Assembly (NCBI GenBank): GCA_015832175.1
Contig: WJXW01000005.1
Location: forward strand, 186,001 to 250,000
DNA: 64,000 nucleotides
From: Paraphaeosphaeria minitans
Lineage: Eukaryota > Ascomycota > Dothideomycetes > Pleosporales > Didymosphaeriaceae
Reading direction: 5' to 3'
The notes under the pieces were generated by a model. The model was not told the origin of the DNA, ran no database searches, and worked only from the letters and a program-made list of their open reading frames with translations. Positions 1 to 10,790 of the stretch are shown piece after piece; the stretch's first letter is position 1; every line of letters starts with the position of its first letter. A program made the translations under genes and the position numbers.

Positions 1-1096
1 TGCTACTGCTCATCTCCAACAATTCGAGTGGAGCCAGGGAATTTGTTCTGGGGGTGTGCTGGTACGCTCGGAATAGCGCGTTTGCCGGATAGGAAAAATA
101 TCCTTCCATCTCCTTCGTATCTAGCCATTTGTACTCCCAGATGCTCGATTTGCCATTGCAGGACAACTGGATGTCTCTGGAGTATGTTGCGTTCTCACGA
201 CGACGGAAGGTGCCGTGGTCGAAATGAATATGCTGTTGTCCTCCGCCTCGCTTGCACAATGCGGTTGCGCAACTACGGTCGAATCGAGATGCCAGATGAC
301 TTCCCAATCTCGCGGCGGATGATAACATGTGCCGATACACTGCGAAGCGACGCTAGGATGTCACCGACTTTGAAGGAGAATACGGAGTTGATTAACGCCA
401 TTTATAGCGAGGATAGTGCAACTGCTAGTAGCGAATTTCTTTGGGTCCAGGTGGTCGGTTGCCTTGCGCGACCAGAGCAACTATCCTGACTGTGGGCGAC
501 ACATGCTGGATAAAGTCCGCATACACTTTCTACCGGGTGCTTCGCTGTTTGGAATGCCGCTCAGCAATGCACCACCTTTTTCGGAGCCCAAACCTTCTAC
601 AGTCGTACAGGGCAGTTCACCATTACTCAGGTGGTGATATTATGGTGCGCGAGTGGGTCCCTGCGCTCTGATATAATATTGCCTCGCGGGTCTACCTCCA
701 CCATCACTCCGCCTCGATATTTGTGCCAGGGGAGAGAGCTGCGGAAAGAGCAGTAGTGCTTCAATATTGACACCATTGTAAGCGAGGTTCCCATTTTCCA
801 AAATTAGCGCGTGTCGACCTGGCCGATATGGGAGGACCCATCGACGGACTTCTTGACCGTGGTTGTCGATCAACTAGACCGTACCCAGACTCGTGAAATG
901 GGCGGAGAGGGTGCAAACTGACGAGACCTTGTCTGATTCAATCCCTCAAAGTCCAACGCCCCGACGGATAAGTGTACTCTAATAGACTCCACAGCGAAGC
1001 GATATAGGAGCAAGGAAGCGTTCATATTCTATATCGAAGTCGCTCACGAGAACCAGCTAACTGCATCGCCGTCCCCCATTCCCCAATCCCCCAGTC
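1..1096. other. Left edge, no supported gene
   Basis: Several short open frames occur on both strands (for example 28-489 + and 640-873 -), but most begin at GTG or TTG rather than ATG, overlap one another, and resemble no family I know. No convincing splice-linked chain was found. It may hold the 3' end of a gene lying left of the window, or nothing. Confidence 0.4.
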
Positions 1097-1556
1097 CTAC
1101 AGCTTACTCGCAAAACCCCCAACATCCTTGGTAAACAGTATCTGCATAGGCTCGCTCACCAAATCCTCCTTCTTCAGCGCCCGGCTCATCTCCTTGAAAT
1201 ACTCGCTCGAGCCGTGCGCCTGCAGCGCCACTTGGTCTCTGTATCTACGCACCCGACAAGCATCAGCTGATGACCCACACGGACCAGCCACGAAAGTGAC
1301 GTTGGAAGGTAATAAGAGCGGACCGCGACTTACGTCTCCAGCATCACAATGCACGGCGCATCGCCCTTTGTCTCGCGGTTGATCTGGTACCTCAGCGTGC
1401 CGGGCTCTTTTGCCTCGACGGATTCTGCGGCGGTGCGGAGGAGCTCGACGACCTGGGGGGTTAGAACTGCGCGGTGAGGAAGGTGGGTGCGGTTACGCGG
1501 TCGGCGGAGCCGGGTCTGGGCTTGATGATTGCGATTACGTCGAAGGGGGCGGACAT
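1097..1556 (-). CDS. ABM-domain (dimeric alpha-beta barrel) small protein
   Basis: Three exons on the minus strand: 1556-1497, 1452-1334 and 1244-1097, giving 108 residues. The introns are 44 nt (with a TTCTAAC branch site close to its acceptor) and 89 nt; frames join cleanly. The N-terminus MSAPFDVIAIIKPRPGSADR, the following helix (VVELLRTAAESVEAKEPGTL) and the strand RYQINRE are the pattern of the antibiotic-biosynthesis-monooxygenase fold, as is the later HGSSEYFKEMSRAL helix. Such proteins are small dimeric enzymes, some of them cofactor-free monooxygenases or quinol monooxygenases, and many are uncharacterised. Length matches the family (about 95-115). No signal peptide is seen, so a cytosolic location is inferred. 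Substrate cannot be told; it has no obvious pathway neighbour. Confidence 0.8.
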
Positions 1557-2106
1557 TTTGGTGGCTCCGTGGGGGTGAGATTGACGATGTTTTTTAGGGA
1601 GCGAGAAAATGGATGCGGTAGAATTGATTACGGAAGAGATGTTGTTTGGGATTGCGGACGCGGCGATGATGGTGTTGTGGGGAAAGAGTGGGACCGAGGT
1701 ATGCCGAGGTACGTTTCGAGCTTCGTGGGAGAGCGTCTTTAACTACTTACAAATACAGTATGAGTAGGCAAAAAAACTATTAAGGGTTCAATTGAGAAAT
1801 GACGAATAGATGGATATGCCGCTGAGTATAGAAAGACAAGAAAGCGCCCCTGGCTTGGATGTAAGGTTGTGTTTGGATCACGAAGGTCGCATCCTCGGAG
1901 GTTGCCATTCTGGGTGTTTTCGGTGCAGTGCAGATGGAATTTCTTTATCGATAGTTGGGACCTACTTCTTGTGCATGCACGAATGATTTTTTGATGCATG
2001 TCTCAAAGGAGCATGATAAATCGAGTTACCCGAGGATACACCATGTAACATTCACGTTGTTCATGTTTTATCCTTCAAGTCAACTCCAGATCCCACAAAA
2101 GGCGTT
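1557..2106. other. Intergenic, nothing recognised
   Basis: Between the ABM-domain gene and the aspartic protease relic. It holds the upstream region of the former and the downstream region of the latter. Short open frames here have no family resemblance. Confidence 0.5.
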
Positions 2107-3338
2107 TCACGCCCACCTCGACTGCGCCATCCTCAACTCCAAATCATCCGCATCATAGACCACATATGCACTTCCAATGAACGTGTTGCCCAGCAAGACT
2201 ATCCCCGACCCATTATTTGATAGCACACCCAAATAGCACAGTTCCGTTCCGTCCTCACTCCGAACCTCGCCCGGATTCGCCGGCATGCCGAACAGATAGA
2301 TGATCTCGCTATACAGCACGCGAATCTGCGGTCCATCTGAACCGTCCTTGCCTGCGAATGTGAAGTGGAGTGAGTCGGGCGATGAGCACAACGTGACGTT
2401 GAGCGGTGCGGCGAGCGCGTCGTACAGGTATTGCGGGACGTACATGTTTGGAGAGCCGGTGTCGAGGATGGCGTTTTGGGTGGTGCGGAGGAGTGGTTCT
2501 TCGCTGCCAGCCTGGCCGGCACGTCTTGTAAGAGAGGCCAGGTTGACGGACCACTCCGTGAAGTCGTTGCCATTTGGCGTCTGGACTACAGATGTCAAAG
2601 GCGCGCTTTTCAGCCCACCGTGGGCCTTGGATTTGTCCACGCTGCCGAAGAGAAGGGTGCCTTCTTTCGCGTTTTGGTGGTTCAACCAGACGCTGAAAAG
2701 GGCGCTTCTTGGTGTGACCGAGCCTGTAGAGGTTTTCCCAGAGGACTACTGAGGCATCGACATCGCTATTCTGCAACTGGCTTCCTAGGCCGACAATGCC
2801 CCATGTTTGCGCATCGTAGATTGTGTCGATGACATCGACGAGCGCAAGATGAGCTGAGGGAGTGCGACGCCACCAATGCCAATCGTGTCGTTGTAGAACT
2901 CTCCGAACATGATGATGTCAGGTGTAAGGCCGTAAGACGCATTGAAGACAGCGTGTATGTCGACGGCAGTCGATGAGGCGTTGGGGTTCCAGACTGGTAG
3001 CGGACAATTTGGTGTACACGCTTGGGATGATGCAGATGGTACCCAGGTAAAAGGCGACCCGGTGTCAGGCATGATCGAAAACTTCCGAGGTGTATTTCCC
3101 ACAATCAATTCGATTTCAAGGTGCTGAATGGATAAGTATGTGAGGCGGGCGATCCATAACTGGAATAGCCTACTTGTTTGTCCAATCTGTTGTAGACGGG
3201 CACTTCGACGATCCGCCTATGCTTTACATGTCTGTGTACAAAGTTTTCATGGTTGTTTACTGGCTCTTGTGTGCTCAAGCTCATGGCTTGTGCAAGAGCT
3301 ATATGTGTGCATATGAGGCTGTAAACCAGAGATGTCAT
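2107..3338 (-). pseudogene. Pepsin-family (A1) aspartic protease, frame broken twice
   Basis: Exon 1 is 3338-3174, starting MTSLVYSLICTHIALAQA, a plausible signal peptide, so a secreted or wall-associated enzyme is inferred. A 50-nt intron (3173-3124) joins it in phase to the catalytic part. The first active-site motif is IMPDTGSPFTWVPS and the second is AILDTGSPNMYVP; the tail has the family's IVLLGNTFIGSAYVVYD. Between them the frame changes near 2841-2850 and returns near 2700-2712. The stretch between (DVIDTIYDAQTWGIVGLGSQ) is still recognisable family sequence in the other frame. No GT-AG intron of sensible length explains either shift without deleting conserved residues. Both catalytic Asp motifs survive, so the breaks are recent or are assembly errors. 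If the sequence is right the product is dead. Confidence 0.65.
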
Positions 3339-3851
3339 CGTTCCGTGGATGCAGGCAGCAATGTCTGACCCGGAAGGCTTTAGAACTTTTCACCTTTCCT
3401 CTCTGCTTTGTAGCGAATACGGAGGATCTACCTGCCTGCACTGGTATTGCTCGCTTGCTGTCCCATCTGACCGGAAGTTGAGGGCTAGCAGGGTGCCTTG
3501 CATAGCGTTCGCATGGTGCAGGCCAATGGGGAAAAGAATGGCACGCCAGCTTGTACACAAAAGATTCTTGTGAATTGAATGAATTTCAACATTTAAATTT
3601 GAGATGAACGACAGTTTGCTCACGTTATGAAAACGCGAGAGGCACGCGTGTTTTTAGCGTCAACACGACATAGCGGATGACATCATCGATATTCATTGAC
3701 TGAACGAAACAGAGGTTATCGCATGATAATCAACCGCATTCCCACAAGAGTGATACGGAGACATCAGGTTACATACATCTGCTTGTGCATGTTGAAACAG
3801 AGCGATTTCATCCGAGTGGCGTGGCAATACAAATCCTTCTTGACAGTCAGT
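3339..3851. promoter_or_regulatory. Divergent intergenic, aspartic protease and AlkB-like gene
   Basis: Some 510 bp separate the two divergent start codons and must carry both promoters. The frame of the AlkB-like gene stays open upstream to about 3696, but there is no ATG in it before 3852. No clear TATA box or known operator was recognised. Confidence 0.4.
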
Positions 3852-4907
3852 ATGAAACGCGGCGCAATAGACTCGTTCTTCAAGCCTTCCACACCAAAGA
3901 AGCCCAAATACGAAGCCAACGCGAACACTTCGAGCCATGCTTCCTACCCTCACCCGGTACCGCACCTACCGAGAGACTTCCAGGACCAGTTAGCCTTCGC
4001 CCCTGCCGAAGAGGGCAAACCCATCAGTGACCGCCTCCATCTCGATCTCGTCTACTACCAGCCCTACATTACCCCGTCCATAGCCCCAGGCGTCTTCGAC
4101 TTCCTCCGCCAAGAGCTCCCCTTCTACCGCGTGCAATACAATATCAAGCGCGGACCCGTCGAAACGCAGATCAACACGCCACGGTACACCACCGTCTTCG
4201 GCGTAGACGAGACATCCCGCTTCAACGAAGCCGGGGACATTGTGGACCCAAAGTCAGGAAATAAGGTGGAGAGGGGCAAGTACAAGTGCACACCGCGTCC
4301 TCTGCCGCAGTGCCTCGATTACCTGCGCAAGCTCACAGAGGGGACGACAAACGAGACGTACAACTTCTGCCTCGTGAACTACTACGCCGATGGGAAGGAC
4401 TCGATATCGTACCACTCGGACGACGAGCGCTTCCTAGGACCGGATCCCGCGATTGCATCGTTCTCGCTGGGCGCGAAGCGCGACTTCTTAATGAAGCATA
4501 AGCCGATTCCGCCGGGGCTTGAGGCGGTGCCTGAGCCGAAGCAGGTCAAGTTGCCGCTAGGGTCGGGAGATATGGTATTGATGAAGGGAAAGACGCAGGG
4601 GATGTGGTTACATAGTATACCCAAGAGGGTGGGTGATGAGGCGAAGAAGGGGAGGATCAACATTACGTTTCGGAAGGCGTTGGTGAAGGCGGGGACGGAG
4701 AATTACTATCAGTATAACGTCGGGACTGGGGATGTGTTTCGGTGGAGCGCGAAAGAGAAGATGATGTTGCCGTGGACGGCGGACGCTGGGAAGGATGCTG
4801 GGAAGGATGCTGGAAAGGATGCTGTAGCGTTGGATGCAGCAGAGGCGGACAAAGCGATGCTGATAGATGAGGAGCGCGGTGAGATGAAGGCTGGTGTGGA
4901 AGCGTGA
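3852..4907 (+). CDS. AlkB-like 2-oxoglutarate/Fe(II) dioxygenase (ALKBH2/3 type)
   Basis: Intronless, 351 residues from the first in-frame ATG. The 2OG-Fe(II) core is complete: SISYHSDDE supplies the iron ligands H188 and D190, MWLHSIPKR supplies the distal H254, and GRINITFR supplies the arginines that bind 2-oxoglutarate (R268, R274). NFCLVNYYADGKD just before the HxD motif is typical of AlkB homologues that repair 1-methyladenine and 3-methylcytosine in DNA; RNA substrates are possible. The N-terminus MKRGAIDSFFKPSTPKKPKY looks like a degenerate PCNA-interacting box followed by a basic patch, consistent with a nuclear repair role (inference). The acidic, Ala-rich tail has three AGKD repeats (residues 312-323). 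Family assignment is secure; substrate is not. Confidence 0.93.
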   Translation: MKRGAIDSFFKPSTPKKPKYEANANTSSHASYPHPVPHLPRDFQDQLAFAPAEEGKPISDRLHLDLVYYQPYITPSIAPGVFDFLRQELPFYRVQYNIKRGPVETQINTPRYTTVFGVDETSRFNEAGDIVDPKSGNKVERGKYKCTPRPLPQCLDYLRKLTEGTTNETYNFCLVNYYADGKDSISYHSDDERFLGPDPAIASFSLGAKRDFLMKHKPIPPGLEAVPEPKQVKLPLGSGDMVLMKGKTQGMWLHSIPKRVGDEAKKGRINITFRKALVKAGTENYYQYNVGTGDVFRWSAKEKMMLPWTADAGKDAGKDAGKDAVALDAAEADKAMLIDEERGEMKAGVEA

Positions 4908-4954
4908 GGGACGAAGAAACAAAAAATACTCCAAGAAATCGGTAATTTTCGAGC

Positions 4955-4968
4955 GCTCTCTCTCTCTC

Positions 4969-5038
<70 letters not shown>
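4955..5038. repeat. (CT)n microsatellite
   Basis: About 40 CT dinucleotides with one G interruption at 4981, passing into a short CA run. It begins 48 bp after the AlkB-like stop codon, so it is probably in that gene's 3' UTR. Confidence 0.97.
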
Positions 5039-5044
<6 letters not shown>

Positions 5045-6328
5045 ACACACACACCTGCTCAAGCACAGGCTGGTTCGAGTGATGATGCTGTGTTAAAACC
5101 CACGAGATGGTTGTTCTTGTTTGGACTCGGTCCGTTGCAGCTTATTCATGCTGAACACATGACAAAGAACAATTCCTCCAGCCTCAGGGGCGTCTTGATA
5201 GTCTTGGGAGCCTACAGTGGATGCAAGTTTCAGTGGAGGCGATGGTTAGTCTCGTCTGGGTGGCAATAGGTAGGTAGGTAGGTAGGGTGATAGGTAGAGT
5301 CGGTGGCTTGTGCGAGACCCCGCCCCGCCTCAGGCCTCAGAGCTGTCGACCATGGCACCCCAAACAGATGCGAGAATCAGTGTTGATTGAAGGTTGCATC
5401 GCCGATGTGTGACTCATACTGTAAGTGCAATATTACTGCAGGGATTAGTAAGACTAGCCTGCATATCTACAAGGGCGATCGAGATAGCTCTTGAGAGCGC
5501 TTGGCAGCCGTGCCTTGTGAAAGAAAGGCAGGCAAGCGGGCGCAGGCATTATTAACTCCGCGTCCTACCCTTTGCCTCGCGCAACTCTTCGCATGCTCGA
5601 CGACGCCCTCACTTCACGCCCGAGAACATACACGGCTCTTCTAGGACGTCATTGACTGGCTTCGCTGGTTGCGCATTCCTCTCAGCGACCAATCCGTACA
5701 AGGCGGTGAAGTCGACCGAATTGTTGTGCGTCGGTCGCATCACCATTCCAACCGGCAGCGCGAAGGCGACCGCAGCGCATCGAGTAGGCCCCTCGCGACG
5801 GCCGCAGGCCCATTTACCTGGCCACATCTCAGCTTCGGAGCCTTTTTCGAGCGCCTACCTACCCGACGAGGGACCCTTCGCGCACCGTGGCTGTGACGAA
5901 TTCGCCCGGCATTCACAATCACTGCTTCTTTGCAATCTGAGCGCACACACACACACGGATATCACACGCGAGCGCCTACTTACCGGACACGAGCTTGCGA
6001 CGGCTCTACCGACCATACAGTCGACCTAGGGAGAAGGGAGACGACCACAAGGACCCCGCCAACAGCTGGAAGCACCACGCTTAAGCTGAGAACCATACTG
6101 GCTTGGCGCTGGAGATACAACTATATTTAAGCCTGCGCAGCCGCAATCCATCAGTGGCAGTTCAGGCGACCTTTTCGCTACTCTCGTCTTGACGTTACTC
6201 GCTGGCTATTCGCTGGCGCGACGTCCTGCTTGCTTGAGCCCTGAAATCAGTCCACCAGCAGCTGCTGTGAATTCACTCTCTTCGGACTTAGGCCTCTAAA
6301 GTCCGTTTGCATCCGCGCAGTGACGAGG
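5039..6328. other. Intergenic upstream of the Zn2Cys6 gene
   Basis: Nearly 1.3 kb without a supported gene. It contains a TAGG tandem tract (about 5268-5298), a short CA run near 5945 and several overlapping short frames with no family signal. The right half is probably the promoter and leader of the regulator gene starting at 6329. Confidence 0.5.
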
Positions 6329-9232
6329 ATGCCGCCGACTCCACCCTCGACGACCTCGTCGAATTCGGGTCACTCACCGCCCGACCCCCATTTCAGGGTT
6401 GTCCGAAAGCGCAACCGCGTCCCTCTGTCCTGCGGGCCCTGCAGGCATCGCAAGTAGGCTTTGATCCATTTCCTACAATATTAGGACAGAAGTCTTAGTA
6501 CAGTGCATTACTCCAGGTCCGCAATACCATTGTCGATTGTACTCAGACTTTTGTCCTGGTATTGTATTGAAGCACAATGCTGATGCTCGCAGGTTGAAAT
6601 GTAATCGCGGCCACCCGTGCGACAATTGCACAAAGCGGGGAGATACCGCATCATGTACGTACGCAACTCCAGGCAACCGCAAGAAGAGCGCGTCCAGCAC
6701 TGGCTCCGCCACTACTCCAGATGACATGCAAAATCGCATTGACCGTCTTGAAGGATTGGTTCTTTCTTTGATGACCAATGGCGCCCAAAGTGCTGGACCA
6801 GCCGCCGCACAAGCAGCAATCGCCGCCAGTATCAATGGCAGTCATAGCTCGGCCGATCAGCCCTATGACATCAGTCCCGAATCGATACCTGAGGAAGATG
6901 CTGGCGACGAAAGCGAAGTTGAAAATGTCACCAAATCGATTGGTGTCATGAAGGTCGATAACAACCGTGCGATTTTCGCATCAGAAGCGCATTGGTATGC
7001 GATATTAGGAGAAGTACGTCCTGAGCGCAAAATGCCATCCTGAGCTAACAAGGAGTAGATTTCGGAAGTGAAAAACTATTTCCACGATCACAAAAAGCAG
7101 TACGAAGAGCAGCTCAAGCGTTACAAAGCGGCGCATACGGACGACATGAACGTCGGCACCGCCTTCCTCTTCGGCAGCCAGAAGCCCATGACCCAACCCG
7201 AATTATTGCAGCGATTTCCTCCGAAGCAGACCGCCGATCTCCTCGTATCTCGATACTTCAATACATATGATCCGGGAATTCATATCATACATGGGCCAAC
7301 CTTCCAGAAGCAATATGACAACCATTGGATGAATCCTAATGACACCCCTGTCATATGGCTTGGCCTGGTGTTTGCCATGACGTGCATAGCACTTCAATCA
7401 TATACGCGGGCGGGTGATGAGCCTCCAGAGTACCGTGGCCAATCGTGGGCCATGTCGAAGGAATACCGGGAGTATACGGCGCAGTGTTTGGCTGCAGCGG
7501 ATATTACATCACCCATCACAAACATGCTGGAGACGATGATCCTGCATACCTACGCCGACTACGCCCGCAGCAGGGACTCCCAGGCCGGCATGATAGTTAG
7601 TACCAGCATAATTGTGCGACTGGCCATGAGGATGGGTTTACACAGAGACTCGGGACCTTACGCAGGCATCACCGCCTTCCAAGGAGAGATGCGGCGAAGG
7701 GTATGGGCAGCCATCCGATCTATGGATCTTCTATTCTCTGCCCAGGTTGGGTTACCGCCAGTTGTCCGAACGCGCGATACGAATACCGAGATCCCGCGCA
7801 ATATCTTTGATGACGAGCTGTTTGAGGACATGAGCATCTTGCCACCCTCGCGACCCGAGGAAGAGGCAACGCCGACATTGTTTCTCATCAATCGCACACG
7901 TCTTATGTACAAACTCGGAGAAGCTGTTGAGCTTACCGAGGTTCTTACGTGCGCCTCATACGAGGAGGTCATGAAGCTTGATAATCAAGCGCGAGAGCTA
8001 CACGACAGAATATCACCCCATCTCAAGATACGTTTGATGGACGAATCCGCGCGAGACCCATCAACTCTCATTATGCAGCGATTTACGCTCGACCTGCTGT
8101 TCCTCAAGATTATATGCGTGCTTCACCGAAAGTTTATATCTGCGTCGAGGGTCAACGCTCGGTTTGGCTATTCACGACGCGCATGCATCGATGCGTCGAT
8201 GAAGATGCTCCAGCACCAGGCCACGCTCCACCGCGAGTGCCAGCCAGGCGGCAGGCTACGCAACGTCAAGTGGTTCATCTCTTCGCTCACTACGGTCGAC
8301 TTCCTGCTCGCGGCGATGATAGTATGTTCCGATCTATATCACACTGCACGACAAGAACGACAAGGAAGGAGAGACTCCACGGACATGTACTACTGGAGCG
8401 AAGACCGACGGAACGAGATGATCGATGCGATTGAGACGGCTCTCGGCATCTGGGATGGCTTGAAAGAGCACTCGATGGAGGCTTACAAAGCGCACGCGAC
8501 ACTGAGCGTCATGCTGGGCCAGCTGAAGGGAAACCATTCACGAGCACAGACGCAAAGCTTCTCCAACACACCGGCCTTCAACACGTCGAGTGCGATGGAC
8601 GATGCCAACGTAGCGCCTGAGCACTCGGCTGCGATGACGCTGGGGATGCTTAGCACGGGTGGCATGACGCCCAACTCGGCCAACATGTTTGAGACGCGAT
8701 ACCCACCGTCAATGGCAAACCTTCTCAACGATCCTGTACCGCAGCAACCGACTGGGTTGACGCCTAACTTTGGAGCAGCCCCGAATGGCGCAAATGGCGC
8801 GAATGGCGAGGTCCGCGCGCCCAGTCCGTTCTCAAATCTCTTCGGAGGCGGCTTCCAGAACATGGACTTGCCGAGCGCGGACAACATTGACTGGGTACGT
8901 TGTACCGATGCAGCCTCACATATGTAGCTAACGCGTGGCAGAATGCATGGGACTCGTACATCCAGGGGCCGAGCATGGACGCCACAAACTCATTCTTCCC
9001 CATGGACTTGGGTGGCATGTCGATGCAGACAGATGGATTGCCCAACGGTGCATCGACGAGCGGGCAGCCCAATGCCAACATGTTTGCTGCAAACGGCGGA
9101 CCCTTTATGGGCGTGAGTATACCTGCGAATGATATCGACACCTTGTCTCATGACCTCCAGGCACCCCAGGATCCGAAAACGTCGTCAGGAGATGGTTACG
9201 TCATGGGCTTCGCGCTGCCAAAGCCGTCGTAA
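6329..9232 (+). CDS. Zn(II)2Cys6 transcription factor with fungal-specific domain
   Basis: Four exons: 6329-6453, 6593-7013, 7059-8894 and 8942-9232, 890 residues; introns of 139, 45 and 47 nt, the second with a GCTAAC branch site. The binuclear zinc cluster is C35-x2-C38-x6-C45-x5-C51-x2-C54-x8-C63. Intron 1 splits it just after the HRK basic stretch. A short coiled-coil-like linker (MQNRIDRLEGLVLSLM) follows, then the middle-homology region (PF04082 type) around residues 205-500, including GMIVSTSIIVRLAMRMGLHR and EMRRRVWAAIRSMDLL. The C-terminal third is rich in Asn, Gly, Ser and Met and is a likely activation region. A nuclear DNA-binding regulator; its targets cannot be read from sequence. 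No biosynthetic cluster lies beside it. Confidence 0.93.
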
Positions 9233-10045
9233 CGAATGTTCCTGACTGGAACTGGTAGCGGGGCGGGAGTACAGTGGCAGTGACGGTGTTAGTTGCATTT
9301 GGGTTGATCTAAACGCTCGTTCCGACGGTCTTTGAGGCAGCGATGTTATTGGCGAATATGATGGAATGAGGCGATGCTGGTTTAAGTAAGATAACTGTAC
9401 CAACACGCACAAGCAGGCGTCGGCGGAGAAGTAGATATGAATGATATCCATTTGGTTGCTCGATGCCCGCGCTCATGCCCGCGCTCCAGATGTGGCTTAG
9501 TCTGTAGGTAGGTAGGGCTGCCGCGCTGTGTATGTACCTAGAATTCCCAATCGCTGCTCCACACGCTGTTCCGATGCTGCAAGACGTCTCCATGCACATT
9601 TGCAACTCACAGAGTAAAGACTTTTGTAGACTACGGTATCTGGATTACTCACACTCGATTCAGTCCAGTCTCGACCCACCAACGTCAACTCTCGACTTGA
9701 CCCACACCCCGTCGGCTGCTACCGCTGCCCCACCTCCGCCTCACGTCAGGCCACTCTACCCGCGCATGCGAGACCCTGAGGCTCCTCTTTGACGACACGA
9801 CACGGGCGTGTGGAGTCGGGAGTCGGCTCTCCCGCTGCCACTCGCACGACATCGCATCCTTCTCTGTGGAGAGGAGAGTGGGTTCGCGCGTCACGTGGGG
9901 GCGCACACGTCATCTGGTGTAGCATTGTCGCGCGTTTGTTGGACCCCAGCCGTGTTTGGTCTACGGTACATAGGTAGTCGCAACCCCAGCCGTGTTGGGT
10001 CTACATACAACCCCCGAGGAAATCCAACGACCACGCACCGCAGCC
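9233..10045. other. Intergenic with TAGG tract and a duplicated 22-mer
   Basis: Contains a TAGG tract at 9504-9517, a CACGTG hexamer at 9892-9897, and two 22-bp direct repeats (9943-9964 and 9983-10004) differing at one base. No gene supported. Confidence 0.5.
9943..10004. repeat. 22-bp direct repeat pair
   Basis: ACCCCAGCCGTGTTTGGTCT (plus AC) at 9943-9964 recurs at 9983-10004 with one T-to-G change. The copies start 40 bp apart and lie 40-100 bp before the ATG of the next gene, where a leader or promoter is expected. Confidence 0.9.
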
Positions 10046-10790
10046 ATGTCAACACCCACACCAACATCAACACCCATATCCCCACCCTCTTCCTCCTCCT
10101 TCTCCTCTTTCCCCGCCCCCGCCTCCGACACCGCAACCTCGCAACCCCCCATCTCCCCCATCACCCACCAAACCGAATTCCTGCACAAAACCAGCGCCGC
10201 TGCATCCACGCGCACGCCCTTCATCGCCACCGCGACGCCGGCCATCAACGACGCGCCCGTGGAGCTGGACGGCGTGCCGACAAGTCCGCCCGCCGCCACG
10301 GGGGCCCGGAAGGCGGGGGTGGTGGGACTGGGCGAGGAAGACGAGATCGAGGCTGAGTTTTTGGGGGACGGGGGGAGGAGTGCTGGGGGGGTGGTTAGTG
10401 AGGTATGTCCTGTCCTGTCCTATCTTATCCTATCCTATGCTATCCTATCCTATCCTGTCCTGTCCTGTCCTGTCCTGTCCTATCCTATCCTATCCTGTCC
10501 TGTCCTGTCCTATCCTGTCCTGTCCTGTCCTATCCTATCCTGTCCTATCCTGCCCACCACATACTCGACGCGGTAGCGAGCGAAGAGGAAGCGGACGACG
10601 GGCAAGTAGGTACCGACGTACGCCGAGGCTGATGCATGGGAAACAGAAGCGCAAGGAAATGCTCGCACAGCGCGGCCGCGATCCTGGCGTCATCGTGGAT
10701 CTACCTACCGAGCCGACGGCGGAGGAGGTGAGGGCTGCGAAGGCGATGGAGGGGGCTGTTACGCCGGCGGTGGAGGGGGAGGATCGGTGA
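10046..10790 (+). CDS. Unknown protein, intron filled by a pentanucleotide satellite
   Basis: Probably two exons, 10046-10402 and 10581-10790, 188 residues. The donor GTATGT at 10403 is good; the acceptor at 10580 (GCGAG) is non-ideal but is the only one found that keeps the downstream frame. Exon 1 is Ser/Thr/Pro-rich and then has TEFLHKTSAAASTRTPFI and VELDGVPTSPPAA, followed by an acidic patch. Exon 2 is basic (KQKRKEMLAQRGRDPGVIVD) and ends in an acidic tail. The style fits an uncharacterised, mostly disordered fungal protein; I do not recognise a domain. The product is likely cytosolic or nuclear. The splice model is the main uncertainty. Confidence 0.55.
10408..10552. repeat. Pentanucleotide satellite (TGTCC/TATCC)n
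   Basis: About 29 pentamers in which TGTCC and TATCC alternate irregularly. It fills most of the proposed intron of the surrounding gene. No AG occurs inside the tract, so it cannot supply a 3' splice site. Confidence 0.95.
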
